Of a DNA stretch of 64,000 bases, positions 38,201 through 48,769 are shown one piece after another. Numbering within the stretch: position 1 is the first letter of the stretch; each line of letters starts with the position of its first letter. The DNA comes from Patagioenas fasciata (lineage: Eukaryota; Chordata; Aves; Columbiformes; Columbidae). Both the position numbers and the translations under genes were made by a program. The stretch lies in NCBI RefSeq assembly GCF_037038585.1, contig NC_092541.1:1497445-1561444 (forward strand), read 5' to 3'. The notes beneath the pieces were generated by a model. The model saw nothing but the letters and a program-made list of their open reading frames with translations. It was not told the origin of the DNA and ran no database searches.

Positions 38201-40465
38201 GACTTTAAAGTGGCAAAGTAACTCCACGATTCCTTTGTGAGTGTGGATTCATTGGAAATGCCATCACTAAATCCCCTTCTCTGAGAACACAACAGCATTT
38301 CTAGCTTTCAATGATGCATTTTAGTCTTGGGATGAAGTTTTCCACACATTTTGTAGTGCATTGAGGAGATTTCTCTGTGCTGGGCCTGTTAAATTGTCAC
38401 CTCAACCCTGGAGAGATCGGGGAGTTCAGAAATATTTGCTAACCAGCCCACAGGGAACCTTCCGAATGGCAGAAGTTTGCTGCCTTCATCTGATGGTGCT
38501 TTCACGCATCCACCCAAAACTGAAGTCACTGGCTGGTATAGCACCAAGTGCCTTTTCTTCTGTTTTCTTTACAATAAATGACTTTGATCTCTCTGTTGCT
38601 CAGGTTACCAAAGTATGCCTGCCAGTTCATCGAGATGTGTTTGATGGTAACAGCAGATCATGGGCCTGCTGTATCTGGAGCCCACAACACCATTGTCTGT
38701 GCAAGAGCTGGGAAGGATCTTGTCTCGAGTCTCACTTCAGGCCTCCTTACTATCGTAAGTACTTAATATCCAGAAGATTTAGCTTTGCAACTCATTACCC
38801 CTGTCCAGGTTTTATTACTATAAAGACTTAGAATGGCTGCAGAGCCATGGACAGCTTGTGTCTGTTCACTCACACTCGAATTCCTGTTGAACTCAATTCT
38901 AGTAGCTTGATGCTCTAGGTTTGAAACGTAGTCCGCTGGAAAGTAGGACTATTTTGTCTCATTTGAGTCTAGAAATATTGTTATAGATGTCAGCATCATC
39001 CCTATATGGTTGCCTAGTCTCTTCCAACACTGACAAGGAAAAATGTGAATAAATCAGACTTCAGATTGCATTTCCCCCCAGTGTCTCTGGAAGAGATGTG
39101 TTGGCTACACATTGACACTTGTGTTGAGTTAGAAATAGATGCTTTATCCAGGTGCCTGCCTGATTTTAATTTCATGAATGCCACATGGACAGGCCAGGCA
39201 GACAGTGAAGATAATCTCGTGCTTGTTTTGTACCTTAACTGGAGTCCTTTGCTACAATTCCCTTTGTGTTTTGCACCCAGGGAGACCGGTTTGGTGGAGC
39301 ACTGGATGCTGCGGCTAAAATGTTCAGCAAAGCCTTCGACAGTGGGATTATCCCCATGGAGTTTGTGAACAAGATGAAGAAAGAAGGAAAATTGATCATG
39401 GGCATTGGACACAGAGTCAAATCGGTAAGAAAACTGCATTAGCACAAAGGGAAGAAAATTAGCAACTTTCAGAGGCAGCTGTTGACCAAATACTGAGGTT
39501 TGATGAATCCTAAAACTACAAATAGTAAAGCTTATGCTAAGTACCTGCAAATGAGGCAACATCAGTGACTGTAATGTGTTCTTAACTTGCAGATAAATAA
39601 CCCTGACATGAGAGTTCAGATTCTCAAGGACTACGTGAAGCAGCATTTCCCTGCCACCCCACTGCTGGACTATGCACTCGAAGTAGAAAAAATTACAACT
39701 TCCAAGGTGAAATGCGCCAGTATTTATCTCCTCTTGAGCACTACTGGGGGACAAGTGACTGGGGTTAATGGTGTGAACATCATTTGCCACTGTTAACATC
39801 TTTATTTTGGGGTGTGTCTTCATTTCTTGCAGAAACCAAATCTTATCCTGAATGTAGACGGCTTTATTGGAGTTGCCTTTGTTGACGTACTCAGGAATTG
39901 TGGCTCTTTCACACGGTTAGTATGCAGTGGGCTGTTTAGAGTGGGGTCCTATAGAATGGATGGGATCCATACTGCCAGCTCTTGTGGGGCCAGGATTTCA
40001 AAAGGACACCGGGAAGGTGTAGCCTGGACTTGGGGGGGAAGGAAGCTTCCACGTGAATTCAGTGTTGCTACTGGTATTAGAAATGATTCTTAGCCTAAGA
40101 TTGATTCTGTTGCTGTTTCTTTTGCAGGGAAGAAGCAGATGAATATATTGATATAGGAGCTCTTAATGGCATCTTTGTCCTGGGCAGGAGTATGGGATTC
40201 ATTGGTAAGTGACCCATGTTTCTGTCCCTTCCACCCTGAATATGGGACAAACGTGAACCTCTGGGCCTCAGTCTAAAATGATAGTTTAAAGAGTCCAGAA
40301 GTCAAAGTTTATTCAAGGCAAAGAAAGATTGGGAACACAAATTTTGTAACATAACTGCTTTTTGGTTTAGGACACTACCTGGATCAGAAGAGACTGAAGC
40401 AAGGTCTGTACCGTCACCCGTGGGACGACATATCCTACGTGTTACCAGAGCACATGACCATGTGA
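23274..40465 (+). CDS. ACLY: ATP-citrate synthase (ATP-citrate lyase), complete, 27 coding exons used
   Basis: Coding exons: 23274-23432, 24313-24435, 25233-25295, 25421-25611, 26571-26650, 27178-27308, 29105-29223, 29716-29852, 30177-30238, 30414-30531, 30678-30832, 30918-31008, 33230-33371, 35096-35264, 35514-35618, 35852-36048, 36211-36292, 36657-36767, 37305-37432, 37628-37721, 37987-38141, 38604-38754, 39281-39424, 39593-39706, 39833-39915, 40128-40204, 40371-40465. The total is 1091 aa, equal to human isoform 2. ACLY converts citrate, CoA and ATP into acetyl-CoA and oxaloacetate in the cytosol, feeding lipid synthesis and histone acetylation. Order of parts: ATP-grasp/succinyl-CoA-synthetase-beta-like region, a flexible linker with phosphosites T447, S451 and S455 (RTASF) all conserved, the alpha-like CoA region with the catalytic histidine at 750 in GHAGAC, and the C-terminal citryl-CoA lyase domain ([14 protein letters not shown]). 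The intron after 27308 is GC-AG. A cassette at 31771-31799 is omitted because it breaks the frame. Confidence 0.97.
26757..26772. repeat. Poly-A tract
   Basis: An A run of more than a dozen bases lies in ACLY intron sequence between the exons ending at 26650 and starting at 27178. No attached retroposon is recognised. Confidence 0.7.
31771..31799 (+). other. ACLY: Relic or poison cassette exon of ACLY
   Basis: After the acceptor ctctccaacag there is a short stretch reading [10 protein letters not shown] in phase with the preceding ACLY exon. It corresponds to the ten-residue cassette (DSVPSPRSLQ) that distinguishes human isoform 1 from isoform 2. The human cassette is a multiple of three; here the only good donor is CA|gtaggc, leaving 29 nt. 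Inclusion would shift the frame and meet a TAG within the next exon. The donor looks one base short of an expected CAG|gtaggc. The exon is therefore either dead, a poison exon, or affected by a base-call error. Confidence 0.65.
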
Positions 40466-40626
40466 GAACCAATATTGCCTCTGAATGCCACTTCAAGGAG
40501 AGAGAAGCCTTCAGAGAACAGCCACGAATGGGACTTTGATGTATAAAGGCCATTAGTACATAGACAGGGAGCTGCCTGGTCAAGCTGTGCAAAGCAACGG
40601 TTTTGTAAGACTAGAAACTTACTCTT

Positions 40627-40632
40627 AATAAA
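40627..40632 (+). terminator. ACLY proximal polyadenylation signal
   Basis: The canonical AATAAA lies 162 nt after the ACLY stop codon. Confidence 0.65.
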
Positions 40633-41171
40633 AACCAAAACTTGTGATATTCCATATGTTACCTCCTGTATTTAATACTGTCATCATTTTACTGTTTTCT
40701 ACTCATTTCATTTTTTTTTCCAGAAAAGATTTTAAGAATTTGAGTGTGGAGTTTTGCTCATAGGTGTGTGTATTCTTACTGAACTTACGGAACAATCCAT
40801 TAATCTGTTAACAAGCTCTAACTTTTCCTGAGGAAGGGGAAAGTTGCCATCATTCCCATTTCTGGTTTTGGTTGTTTTTCAGTTCGTTTACCGTGTTCTC
40901 ATCTTCAGTCCGATTGTATCCTGAACAGTGGGACCACTGCTGATATATAACCAATGTTACTCAAACTCTGGTGTAGTAATTTAAAGTGTAAAGTTGTAAC
41001 ATACTGCTGTTAAAACTGTGAAACTACATGTATTCCGGTGTCTGTATTTATGCAAACAACTTCTAGTAGATTGCTGATATATGGAATGTCACTCTCAAGT
41101 TATCTGCAGATGCAAAAATAATCTTAGTTGTAACTTGTGTCCTACTTGTCTGTGTATTGTAACCTAACTCA

Positions 41172-41177
41172 AATAAA
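41172..41177 (+). terminator. ACLY distal polyadenylation signal
   Basis: The canonical AATAAA lies about 700 nt after the ACLY stop, followed within 40 nt by T-rich sequence (tttatttttctac). Confidence 0.7.
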
Positions 41178-41195
41178 TACTACGCTACTACTTTA

Positions 41196-42060
41196 TTTTT
41201 CTACTTCTGGCTTCTAAAAGTTGGTGCTAAACAGTGTCCAATGAGTCATTTAGCAAAACAGCAAACACAGAGCAACTGTTACTTTCATGGGTTGTGTTTT
41301 AGTTGATTTAAAAGACGTAGAGGGGGGAAAATCAAACCAATGTACAGATTTACCCTACCATGTCTCAGTGTAGGTCAAAGATACAAAGTTTAGCGAAATA
41401 GACAAGAAACGAGAGAGGAAAAAACTAAATATTTGGTATAGCATTACACAAGAGTTAGGGAACTGCAGTATGTTGTACAGTAAACATGAAATAATCAACT
41501 ACAGCTCATTCTAATTAACAAAAAAGAGTGTACCTGAGTTGGGAGTGAGTGAATTCCTCATGCGAAGTCCCTTCCCTGCAGGCTTGTTGAGAGACAAAAA
41601 AAAGATCAAAAGGATACCTCAAGGCACTGAAAAGAACTATACATGTATTTCTGGTCTATGGTTATCTATGCAGTTTGGCAAAGATAGCAAATTCCCTTGC
41701 AACTTTAATAGTTTTAGCTACTTTTGTGCTGAATCTCAAGGAAACCAGTGTTCTCACCAACCAGGCCCCCTGTCACTTACAGCCCCAGGGGTCTTGCCAG
41801 GCCCACCCCGCGGGGACAGGCCACTCGTGACGGGTTTTTCGCGCTCGCCGGGCCCAGCACCCTGGGGGCTGAGGGGAGGACGAACGCCCTGAGCCGCCTG
41901 AGGCGGGCGGGCTGCTCCCCTGCGGTGGTACCGGCTTAAACACCCCCTCTGCTCACCCGGGAGTGAGTGCGACACTCGGTCACCTCCCTGGTCACCTCCC
42001 TGCTCCCCTCAGGGCACCTGGCGCTGAGGGGACGGGAGCCCCGGGCGCTGTGTTTGTACC
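41196..42060. other. Intergenic ACLY-KLHL11
   Basis: The first half is AT rich and featureless; from about 41760 GC content rises toward the KLHL11 CpG island. No gene or named repeat is seen. Confidence 0.6.
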
Positions 42061-42165
42061 AACTCCCCTCACAGACACCCCCCGCCCGCCATCTTAGCTG
42101 CGGCGGCGGCGCCACTTGGCCGCCAGGGGGCAGCGCCGCGCAGGCGCCTTGCGCCGCAACCCGCC
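42061..42165 (+). promoter_or_regulatory. KLHL11 promoter with CTCF-like and YY1-like motifs
   Basis: A CpG-dense stretch directly precedes the KLHL11 start. CCGCCAGGGGGCAGC at 42120-42134 agrees with 14 of 15 positions of the CTCF core pattern CCASYAGRKGGCRSY. A YY1-type CCGCCATCTT lies at about 42087-42096 and the inverse form AAGATGGCGGC lies at 42175-42185, just inside the coding region. No TATA box is seen. Binding is inferred from motif likeness only. Confidence 0.65.
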
Positions 42166-44778
42166 ATGTCGGACAAGATGGCGGCGGCCGCGGCCTCCCC
42201 TCAGCAGCAACCGGGCCCCGGCCCGCCGGCGGCGGACGCGGAGGGAGGAGGTTCCCGCGGCGGTGGGGTGGATGGAGAGGCCGAGGCGGAGGAGTTCGGG
42301 TGCCTGGCTCACTGCTCCGACTTGGCGTGGCGGCAGAACGAGCAGCGCCGCCACGGCCTGTACTGCGACATCACCCTGGCGTTCGGCGGCGGGCGGCCCG
42401 GGCCGGCCCGCGAGTACCGGGCGCACCGCTCCGTCCTGGCCGCCGCCACCGAGTACTTCACGCCGCTGCTCTCGGGGGGATTCGCCGAGTCGCGCTCGGG
42501 CCGTGTGGAGCTGCAGAAGTGGAGCTCGGAGGGCGGCCCCGACCCCGACACGGTGGAGGCCGTTATCGGCTTCATGTACACGGGCACCATCCGTGTCAGC
42601 CCCGGGAACGTCCATGAGGTGCTGGAGATGGCGGACAGGTGAGGGGGGCCCGCGGCCTGAGGGACGTTTAACGAAGGAATGTGGTTTTTACAACTGATCT
42701 GGCACCTGACCCCAGCAGGGGGGAGGGACTGAGAGACATCAGGCTGTGAATCCTTAATGTAAAACGAAGTCTCTTCGAACTAATCCCAGAATGTGAAGTG
42801 ATGGCTGTATTTAAAAAGTTAAGCTAGGGGGAAGGGTAGCCTAAGAGCCAGGGATCTGTATTTTAAGCCAGCAATAAGGAGAGAGGGTTGTTAGAATTAA
42901 ATGAATGAGACAGGTGAACTGAGGCACCTGGTGTCTGTGAGCCCTGTGATACCAACCACTGGGGAACAGGGGAGGGAATTTGGGGGGGATTATAAGCAGG
43001 GGCTTTTTGCCCTGTTCTGTGTGCTGACCTGCGGGTAGAACACCCTGTCTTGCAAAATTGTTAATAAAATATGCCTGGGCCTATTCTCTTGGCAAGACAA
43101 TTGTTTCCTATGGGGGGGCTGCCCGTGATGGGACCTGCGGTGCCCGGCACGCAGCGTCACCCCTGTTCGTTTGTTCCGCAGGTTTCTGCTGACCCGGTTG
43201 AAAGAGTTCTGTGGGGAGTTTCTGAAGAAGAAGCTCAACCTCTCGAACTGTGTCGCGGTTCACAGCTTAGCCCACATGTATTCCTTGAATCAGCTGGCGC
43301 TCAAAGCTCAGGACATGATCAGGAGGAACTTCCACAAAGTTATCCAAGACGAGGAGTTCTACACGTTACCTTTTCACCTCATCAGGGACTGGCTCTCAGA
43401 CTCGGAGATCACAGTGGACTCTGAAGAAATCCTCTTTGAGACCGTTTTGAAGTGGGTTCAGAAAAACCCTGAGGAAAGAGAAAGGTACTTTGAAGATCTC
43501 TTTAAACTGCTTAGATTGTCTCAGATGAAACCCACTTACCTTACTCGCCATGTCAAATCTGAGAGGCTGGTGTCGAGCAATGAAGCCTGCGTTAAATTAG
43601 TGTCTGAAGCCGTGGAGAGTCACGCCTTGAGGTCTGAGAACTTGCAGTCTGGTAATCTACAACATTCCGCTTGTCCTGTAGCGTTGCTGCCGCGTTTCGG
43701 CCAAAACATGGATGTCATTATGGTGATTGGTGGCGTGTCGGAGGGAGGAGATTACTTGAGTGAGTGCGTAGGGTATTTCATCGATGAGGATAGGTGGGTA
43801 AACTTGCCGCACATACACAATCATCTTGACGGGCATGCTGTTGCTGTGACGGAATCTTATGTTTATGTGGCTGGCTCCATGGAACCAGGATTTGCCAAGA
43901 CCGTAGAAAGGTACAATCCAAACAGAAACATTTGGGAGCAAGTCTCAAATCTGATAACTAGAAAACATTCTTTTGGCCTTACTGAGGTGAAAGGAAACTT
44001 GTACAGTATTGGCGGACATGGCAATTTCAGTCCTGGCTTTAAAGATGTGGCCATTTATAATCCCGAACAAGACAAATGGCTGAACCTGGAGTCAGCACCA
44101 AAGATTCTTCGTGATGTCAAAGCTGTTTCTGTAGAAGACCGGTTCGTTTACGTCGCTGCTCGTACCCCAGTTGACAGCGATAGCGAAGACGGGTTGAGGG
44201 CGGTTATTATCAGATACGATGCTGAAACAAGGCAGTGGCAGGATGTGGAGTCTCTGCCGCTCATTGATAATTATTGCTCTTTTCAGATGTCGGTTGCCAA
44301 CACAAATTTTTACCATACGGCATCGTGCTGCCCCAAGAGTTACCCTATAGATAATGAGGAAGCCAAGATAAAGATCTCTGGCAGGGCCTCAGACGAAATC
44401 CTGGAGAGCTTACCCCCAGAGGTTCTTAGCATTGAAGGAGCAGCTATTTGCTATTATAAAGATGATGTTTTCATCATTGGGGGGTGGAAAAACAGCGACG
44501 ATATTGACAAACAGTACCGGAAGGAGGCTTATCGTTACTGCGCGGAGAGGAAGCGCTGGATGCTTTTGCCTCCTATGCCTCAGCCTCGCTGTAGAGCAAC
44601 AGCCTGCCACGTGAGAATCCCCTTCAGGTGCTTGCAGGGGACACAGAGATACCCTATGCCACAAAATTTGATGTGGCAAAAAGACAGAATAAGGCAGATG
44701 CAGGAAAGGCAGATGCAGGAAATACACCGACACTCCCTGAGCTTACGGCGACTGCCACGCTCGCAGATTGAGTGCTAG
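42166..44778 (+). CDS. KLHL11: Kelch-like protein 11, complete, 2 coding exons
   Basis: Exons 42166-42638 and 43182-44778 with GT-AG borders encode 689 aa (human 708). KLHL11 is a BTB-Kelch adaptor of the CUL3 ubiquitin ligase family and the target antigen of a paraneoplastic encephalitis in humans. A Gly/Ala/Pro-rich N-terminus of about 45 residues is followed by the BTB domain ([13 protein letters not shown] ... [18 protein letters not shown]), BACK ([15 protein letters not shown] ... [15 protein letters not shown]) and Kelch repeats ([55 protein letters not shown]). The C-terminus ends QIEC as in human. The first ATG ([11 protein letters not shown]) was chosen; the second, at 42178, has an even better Kozak context and would shorten the protein by 4 residues. 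Relative to human, RQMQE is duplicated near the C-terminus. The single intron holds an LTR-like fossil. Confidence 0.97.
42679..43110 (+). mobile_element. Putative solo LTR of an endogenous retrovirus, fossil, in KLHL11 intron
   Basis: The segment is laid out like an LTR: a U3-like stretch, a TATA-like attataagcagg near 42989, an R-like ggggctttttgccctgttct, a polyadenylation signal AATAAA at 43063-43068, then a U5-like tail ending near caagacaattgtttcc. No retroviral genes flank it, so a solo LTR is likely. It fills most of the 543-bp intron. The ends and family (ERVK- or ERVL-type) are uncertain. Confidence 0.5.
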
Positions 44779-47700
44779 TTTCTGGAATATCACTCCTCCT
44801 GATGGGGCTAGGAAATACTGTGCTAAACCGTTTTGTTAGGCTTCATATGTCTTTGTAAGATGCATAAAACCAGCATCTTCTGTGTATTGAAAACTAAGAA
44901 GCTCAGAAGTTGAGGGTGGATGGGAATTGAGAAGCTGATGTGAATCCAGTGATGTTACTAAATGGTGCCCAGGGTAAAAGTGTAGCCTGTAGTGGGCTGT
45001 GAAATATCTCCAGGAACATAAAGTCTGTTATTTATCTCTCCAGATCTTTGTTTTCAAGGATTTCTGTAGAGTCAGTCTCCAACAGTTCTATTTTGAAAAT
45101 CAAAGATCTCTATCTTAATAATTTAGCGGTTACATTTGTGTGTGCTTGAAAGCACATTTTTATTTGCACTTCTATATTGACATTCCTTTGATTCTCTCCT
45201 CAGTGACTAAACTTCGCATATATTTGGCGTTAATGTACTCAGCTTTCCCGAGTTGGAGTCAAGTTCAATAGTTACAACTATGTATGAAAGCTAAAGCACA
45301 ATCTTTCTTCATAAAATTACTTCAGACTGTCTCTGTGTATACTACATGTTTTGTACCTGGGTGTTCTAGAAAGGTTGCAGAGTTCGTTTGTAAGCAGATG
45401 ACTGGTAGAACATCACACTTGCTAAAACAGAGAGCTTGAGGGCAGTGGACTTTTTTTCATGTATATCTGCAGATGCTTTGGGTTTGTTTGACAGCTTCAC
45501 CAGAAACCTGGGGGAACAATCAGCTCGCTAAAAGGACTGAAAACCGGCGAAGCAGCCGCCCGCCAACACTGACAATTCATTTCTGTCGGTGTGGGTTAGT
45601 ACGGATGAGATTCTTTCACAGTAAGGGATTGAAACCTGAGCTACTTGTAGATCCTTTCTCAAACATTGCGTGCATTTTAATTCTAGTGAAAAAGTGATGA
45701 GAAGACCCCCAGCCTGTCTTTGACAATCAGTACCCTTTGCCTTTAGTGTTCTTTCCCCAGAGACTCACAGCAGCTGTGCCACAGTGCTCCTTAACAAGTC
45801 AGCACTTGGTGTTCCTCTCAAAGCGAGATAGTTGAGCTCTCATAGTCTCTAAATATTTTACTTCCCCACTTGCTGTGGCGGTGAGATTTAAGCTGATTTC
45901 AATATCTCCTCCCGTAGAACAGAATGTGGAATATTTCCTTTAGAGTCTCAGCGCCTCGCAGTTCACTGTCCCACTGAACACTCCTCCCTGGCCTGAAGAG
46001 CTCCAGGACGGTTTAGGTTACTAGCGGATCCTTCCTACCTCCTTTTCTTCCCCATCCTTCCCTTCGTTTGAATGTTCCAGGTTTTCACATGCAGCCTAAC
46101 TCAGGATCATAGAGGAGTAACCAGGGTGTTCCTAAAATCGTGTAGACGAATGTTGGAGAATCTGTTCGCTGTCTTGGGCTGGTATGATGATTTGCTGGTG
46201 GTTTTGATGTGGGCAACTTCCTTGCAAAAGACCTTCTAAACAGTTTGGTGTTTTGTTTTGTTTTTCAATTGTTTAGCTTTCTGAGCTGATACTTCTCATT
46301 TCCCAATTCAGCAGGCACCCTAGATCGTATCTGAAACACTGGTAAGTCTTTCAACCACGTGGCGTGTAAAGGTTTCTCTTACATGTACATCCCTTAATGC
46401 TCCACTTTCCAGTTCACTTGCCACTTTTGATACCAATAACTTGTCTTTTTGTAATAGAATAATCCTTGTTTAAAAAAAGAAAATCATAACAGTTTAGTCT
46501 GTTTACTCATCTGCGGTTATTGTGTTGTATTTTATTTGCCTGTTGGATTGTTAGGGCAGATTAACCTGTACCATACAAGAGAGGAAGTAGGTTAAGCTTG
46601 TTCAGGTTTAAGGCTGATGTTCAGTAGTGACTGTTACAAATGAGCTCACGCAGGCCTGTACGCAAGGGGTTAATCAGTGGAGCTCGGCCCATGAACTCTT
46701 GCAGTTTTGGCTGAAATAGTTCAGGAATTACTGCCCCTGCAGCAGCATTTGTCAATACAAGTGCTGAAAATGTCTCCCAGCTTTTGTACTCAACCCATTG
46801 ATTTAACTTACATTTCTGGGAGCTGATTTTGAGATATTTTACCAGACTTTGCACAGAAGCAGAGTGTACGTGCCCCATCCCGCTGACAGGCAGCTGAAGG
46901 ATGGTGTCGGATACCACGACTCTGCCAAAGCCCTTTTGTCTGTCAACAAATACGGACAATTCCTAGGGAGAAATACAAGATTCATTATTTCAGCTGGAAT
47001 ATGAACTAAACAGTTTAACGTGTGGCAGCATGCAACACAGTTAGATGCAAGAACAAGCTTCTCAAAGTCTAAGCAAAGTCGATATTGCACATAGTTTACT
47101 GAAACATTCCACTCGAAGACAATGTCAAAAGAGCTGAGTGTCTGGCCAGCTTGTCTCGTCAATGCCAGCGCTGACTATATGTGATGCACTGTATCTCCAT
47201 ATGTTCTGCTTGCATGGTGAGTGATGGGCACTGTGGACTTGCTCTAACCTTTGCTATGCCGATTCTGTGGAATTTTTAAGTAGTTGGGGTTTGGTTTTTT
47301 AGCCTTGACTTCAAGTGGACCAATTGCATTGCACATGGTTTTTAACTGACAAGTCTTAACTATCCGTTGTACCACATGTTGGTGTTTGGAGCAACTGCGT
47401 TATTGACTCTGGCTGTAAGTTTAGCCCACTAACCTGTGAATCGCATCACAAATTCCTCGTGGCCCTTGACTGCCGTGGCTTGATGGGTGTTCATAAAATG
47501 GCCCTATAAAGGAAAGACTGGGAATTCTTTCCATGGGGTTAGAGTGGTGAGTTAAACGCCAGTGAATCCTGGTGTGTATTCAGTATTAGAAGGCTGACTT
47601 CTGGCCTTCCTAATGTAACAGAACATCGGGTGGAGTTTTTCCTCCTCCTTACGACAATCATACCTCTTTACCTGTACTGAATACGTGCCACAAAATGCAT

Positions 47701-48595
47701 GTTCCATGTCCTGTCTCTCTGCTCAAAACATCAGTGGGGTAGCAGACATCCTCCCCAGCGCTCGGCGGTCATCGTAGTAATTTCTAGGTGCCATATGTGT
47801 ACATAGTATTTTATAACTACGTGAATACTCTGTTGGTATGCTGGGTTTGTATGTATTTTTAATAACTCTCTTGCACATAGTAGGATACCACTCCAGAGAT
47901 GAAGAAAACATGCCAGCTTTTAGCATGCATTGGGAATAACTATGGCAGGCATTCCACTGTGCTATTTCAATATCATTTTTCTCCATTACAGTAAATGTTA
48001 AAATCGGAGCTGTTGGCTCAACTTGTTTGTCACCAAATAGTCTTATTGCTACTGACAAACTTGAGTCACAGAGAGTTGCAACTCTTTAGGTTATTTTTAA
48101 CACAGCCTTGTAATAGTATGTTGTAACATTCAATGGGCTTTTGAAAAAGCAAGCTTAAAATAAGTGGTTTATGGCTTAGATTTCCTTTCAGCTATGTCCA
48201 CATTCCATGAGGGTATAAATCATATCTCTAACTCCACAGTCCTGAGGGGAAGTCTGATAGAACAAGTGCTCCTGAGGATCTAATCCTGTTACTAATATGA
48301 ATGTAAAGTGTGGAACTAAGGAGGTGTTTGAAGACCATTAATAGCCAGATGCTCCCGTAGGTGCGAGGCGCTGTGGATCACGGCAGCTCTGGTCTCCTGG
48401 CGCTATTAATGTAACTTCAGCAGCTTGCTTGGGGAAGCAGCATCCTGTACTTACTTCAGTAAGGTAAAGTAGTATGTGTGTATAGGCTGTTTGGAACAAA
48501 TCCTACCGTCATGTTCTTTATCTTAAATACACTGTACTAAAGTTTATTGTAATAAGTGAATTAAATAAAATAAACCTTTTATTTCTCTAGCATTC
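44779..48595 (+). other. KLHL11: Probable long KLHL11 3'UTR
   Basis: About 3.8 kb without a supported gene follows the KLHL11 stop. It runs to a doubled AATAAA at 48564-48574. I did not find an earlier canonical plus-strand signal on reading through, which suggests a single long 3'UTR. Open frames on both strands are under 115 codons and match nothing I know. Confidence 0.5.
48564..48574 (+). terminator. KLHL11 polyadenylation signal (two overlapping AATAAA)
   Basis: Two AATAAA hexamers share one base (48564-48569 and 48569-48574), followed by the U-rich ccttttatttctctag. This is the best end for KLHL11 before the convergent KLHL10 gene. Confidence 0.65.
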
Positions 48596-48747
48596 TGTTG
48601 TACCTTTTCTTTTTGAAGTCGCTCTGCAGGCTGTGGCCGATTCATTCTGCGGCACCACAAAATGTAAGTTTTAAATACTAATTATTCCTTTGGCCCGTAT
48701 AAGTTGTTTTAGAATAAGCGAATACATATACTTGCTGCTCGGAAGAC

Positions 48748-48753
48748 TTTATT
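48748..48753 (-). terminator. KLHL10 polyadenylation signal
   Basis: Minus-strand AATAAA lies 17 nt past the KLHL10 stop codon, giving a very short 3'UTR of roughly 40 nt. A second minus-strand AATAAA lies at 48579-48584. Confidence 0.6.
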
Positions 48754-48769
48754 AGCTAAGCGGAGCCGT

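Larger units (their letters stand above)
40466..41195 (+). other. ACLY: ACLY 3'UTR
   Basis: This follows the ACLY stop TGA at 40463-40465 and carries two AATAAA signals, proximal at 40627-40632 and distal at 41172-41177. This permits short (about 180 nt) and long (about 730 nt) 3'UTR forms. Confidence 0.75.

Noticed and set aside
39014-39823. 269-codon open frame on the minus strand
   Set aside because: It runs antisense through ACLY exons 39281-39424 and 39593-39706 and both flanking introns, has no recognisable domain, and is explained by the conserved coding frame opposite.
46621-46959. 112-codon minus-strand open frame within the KLHL11 3'UTR
   Set aside because: It reads like a normal protein in composition but I recognise no family and find no splice or promoter context; chance is sufficient.
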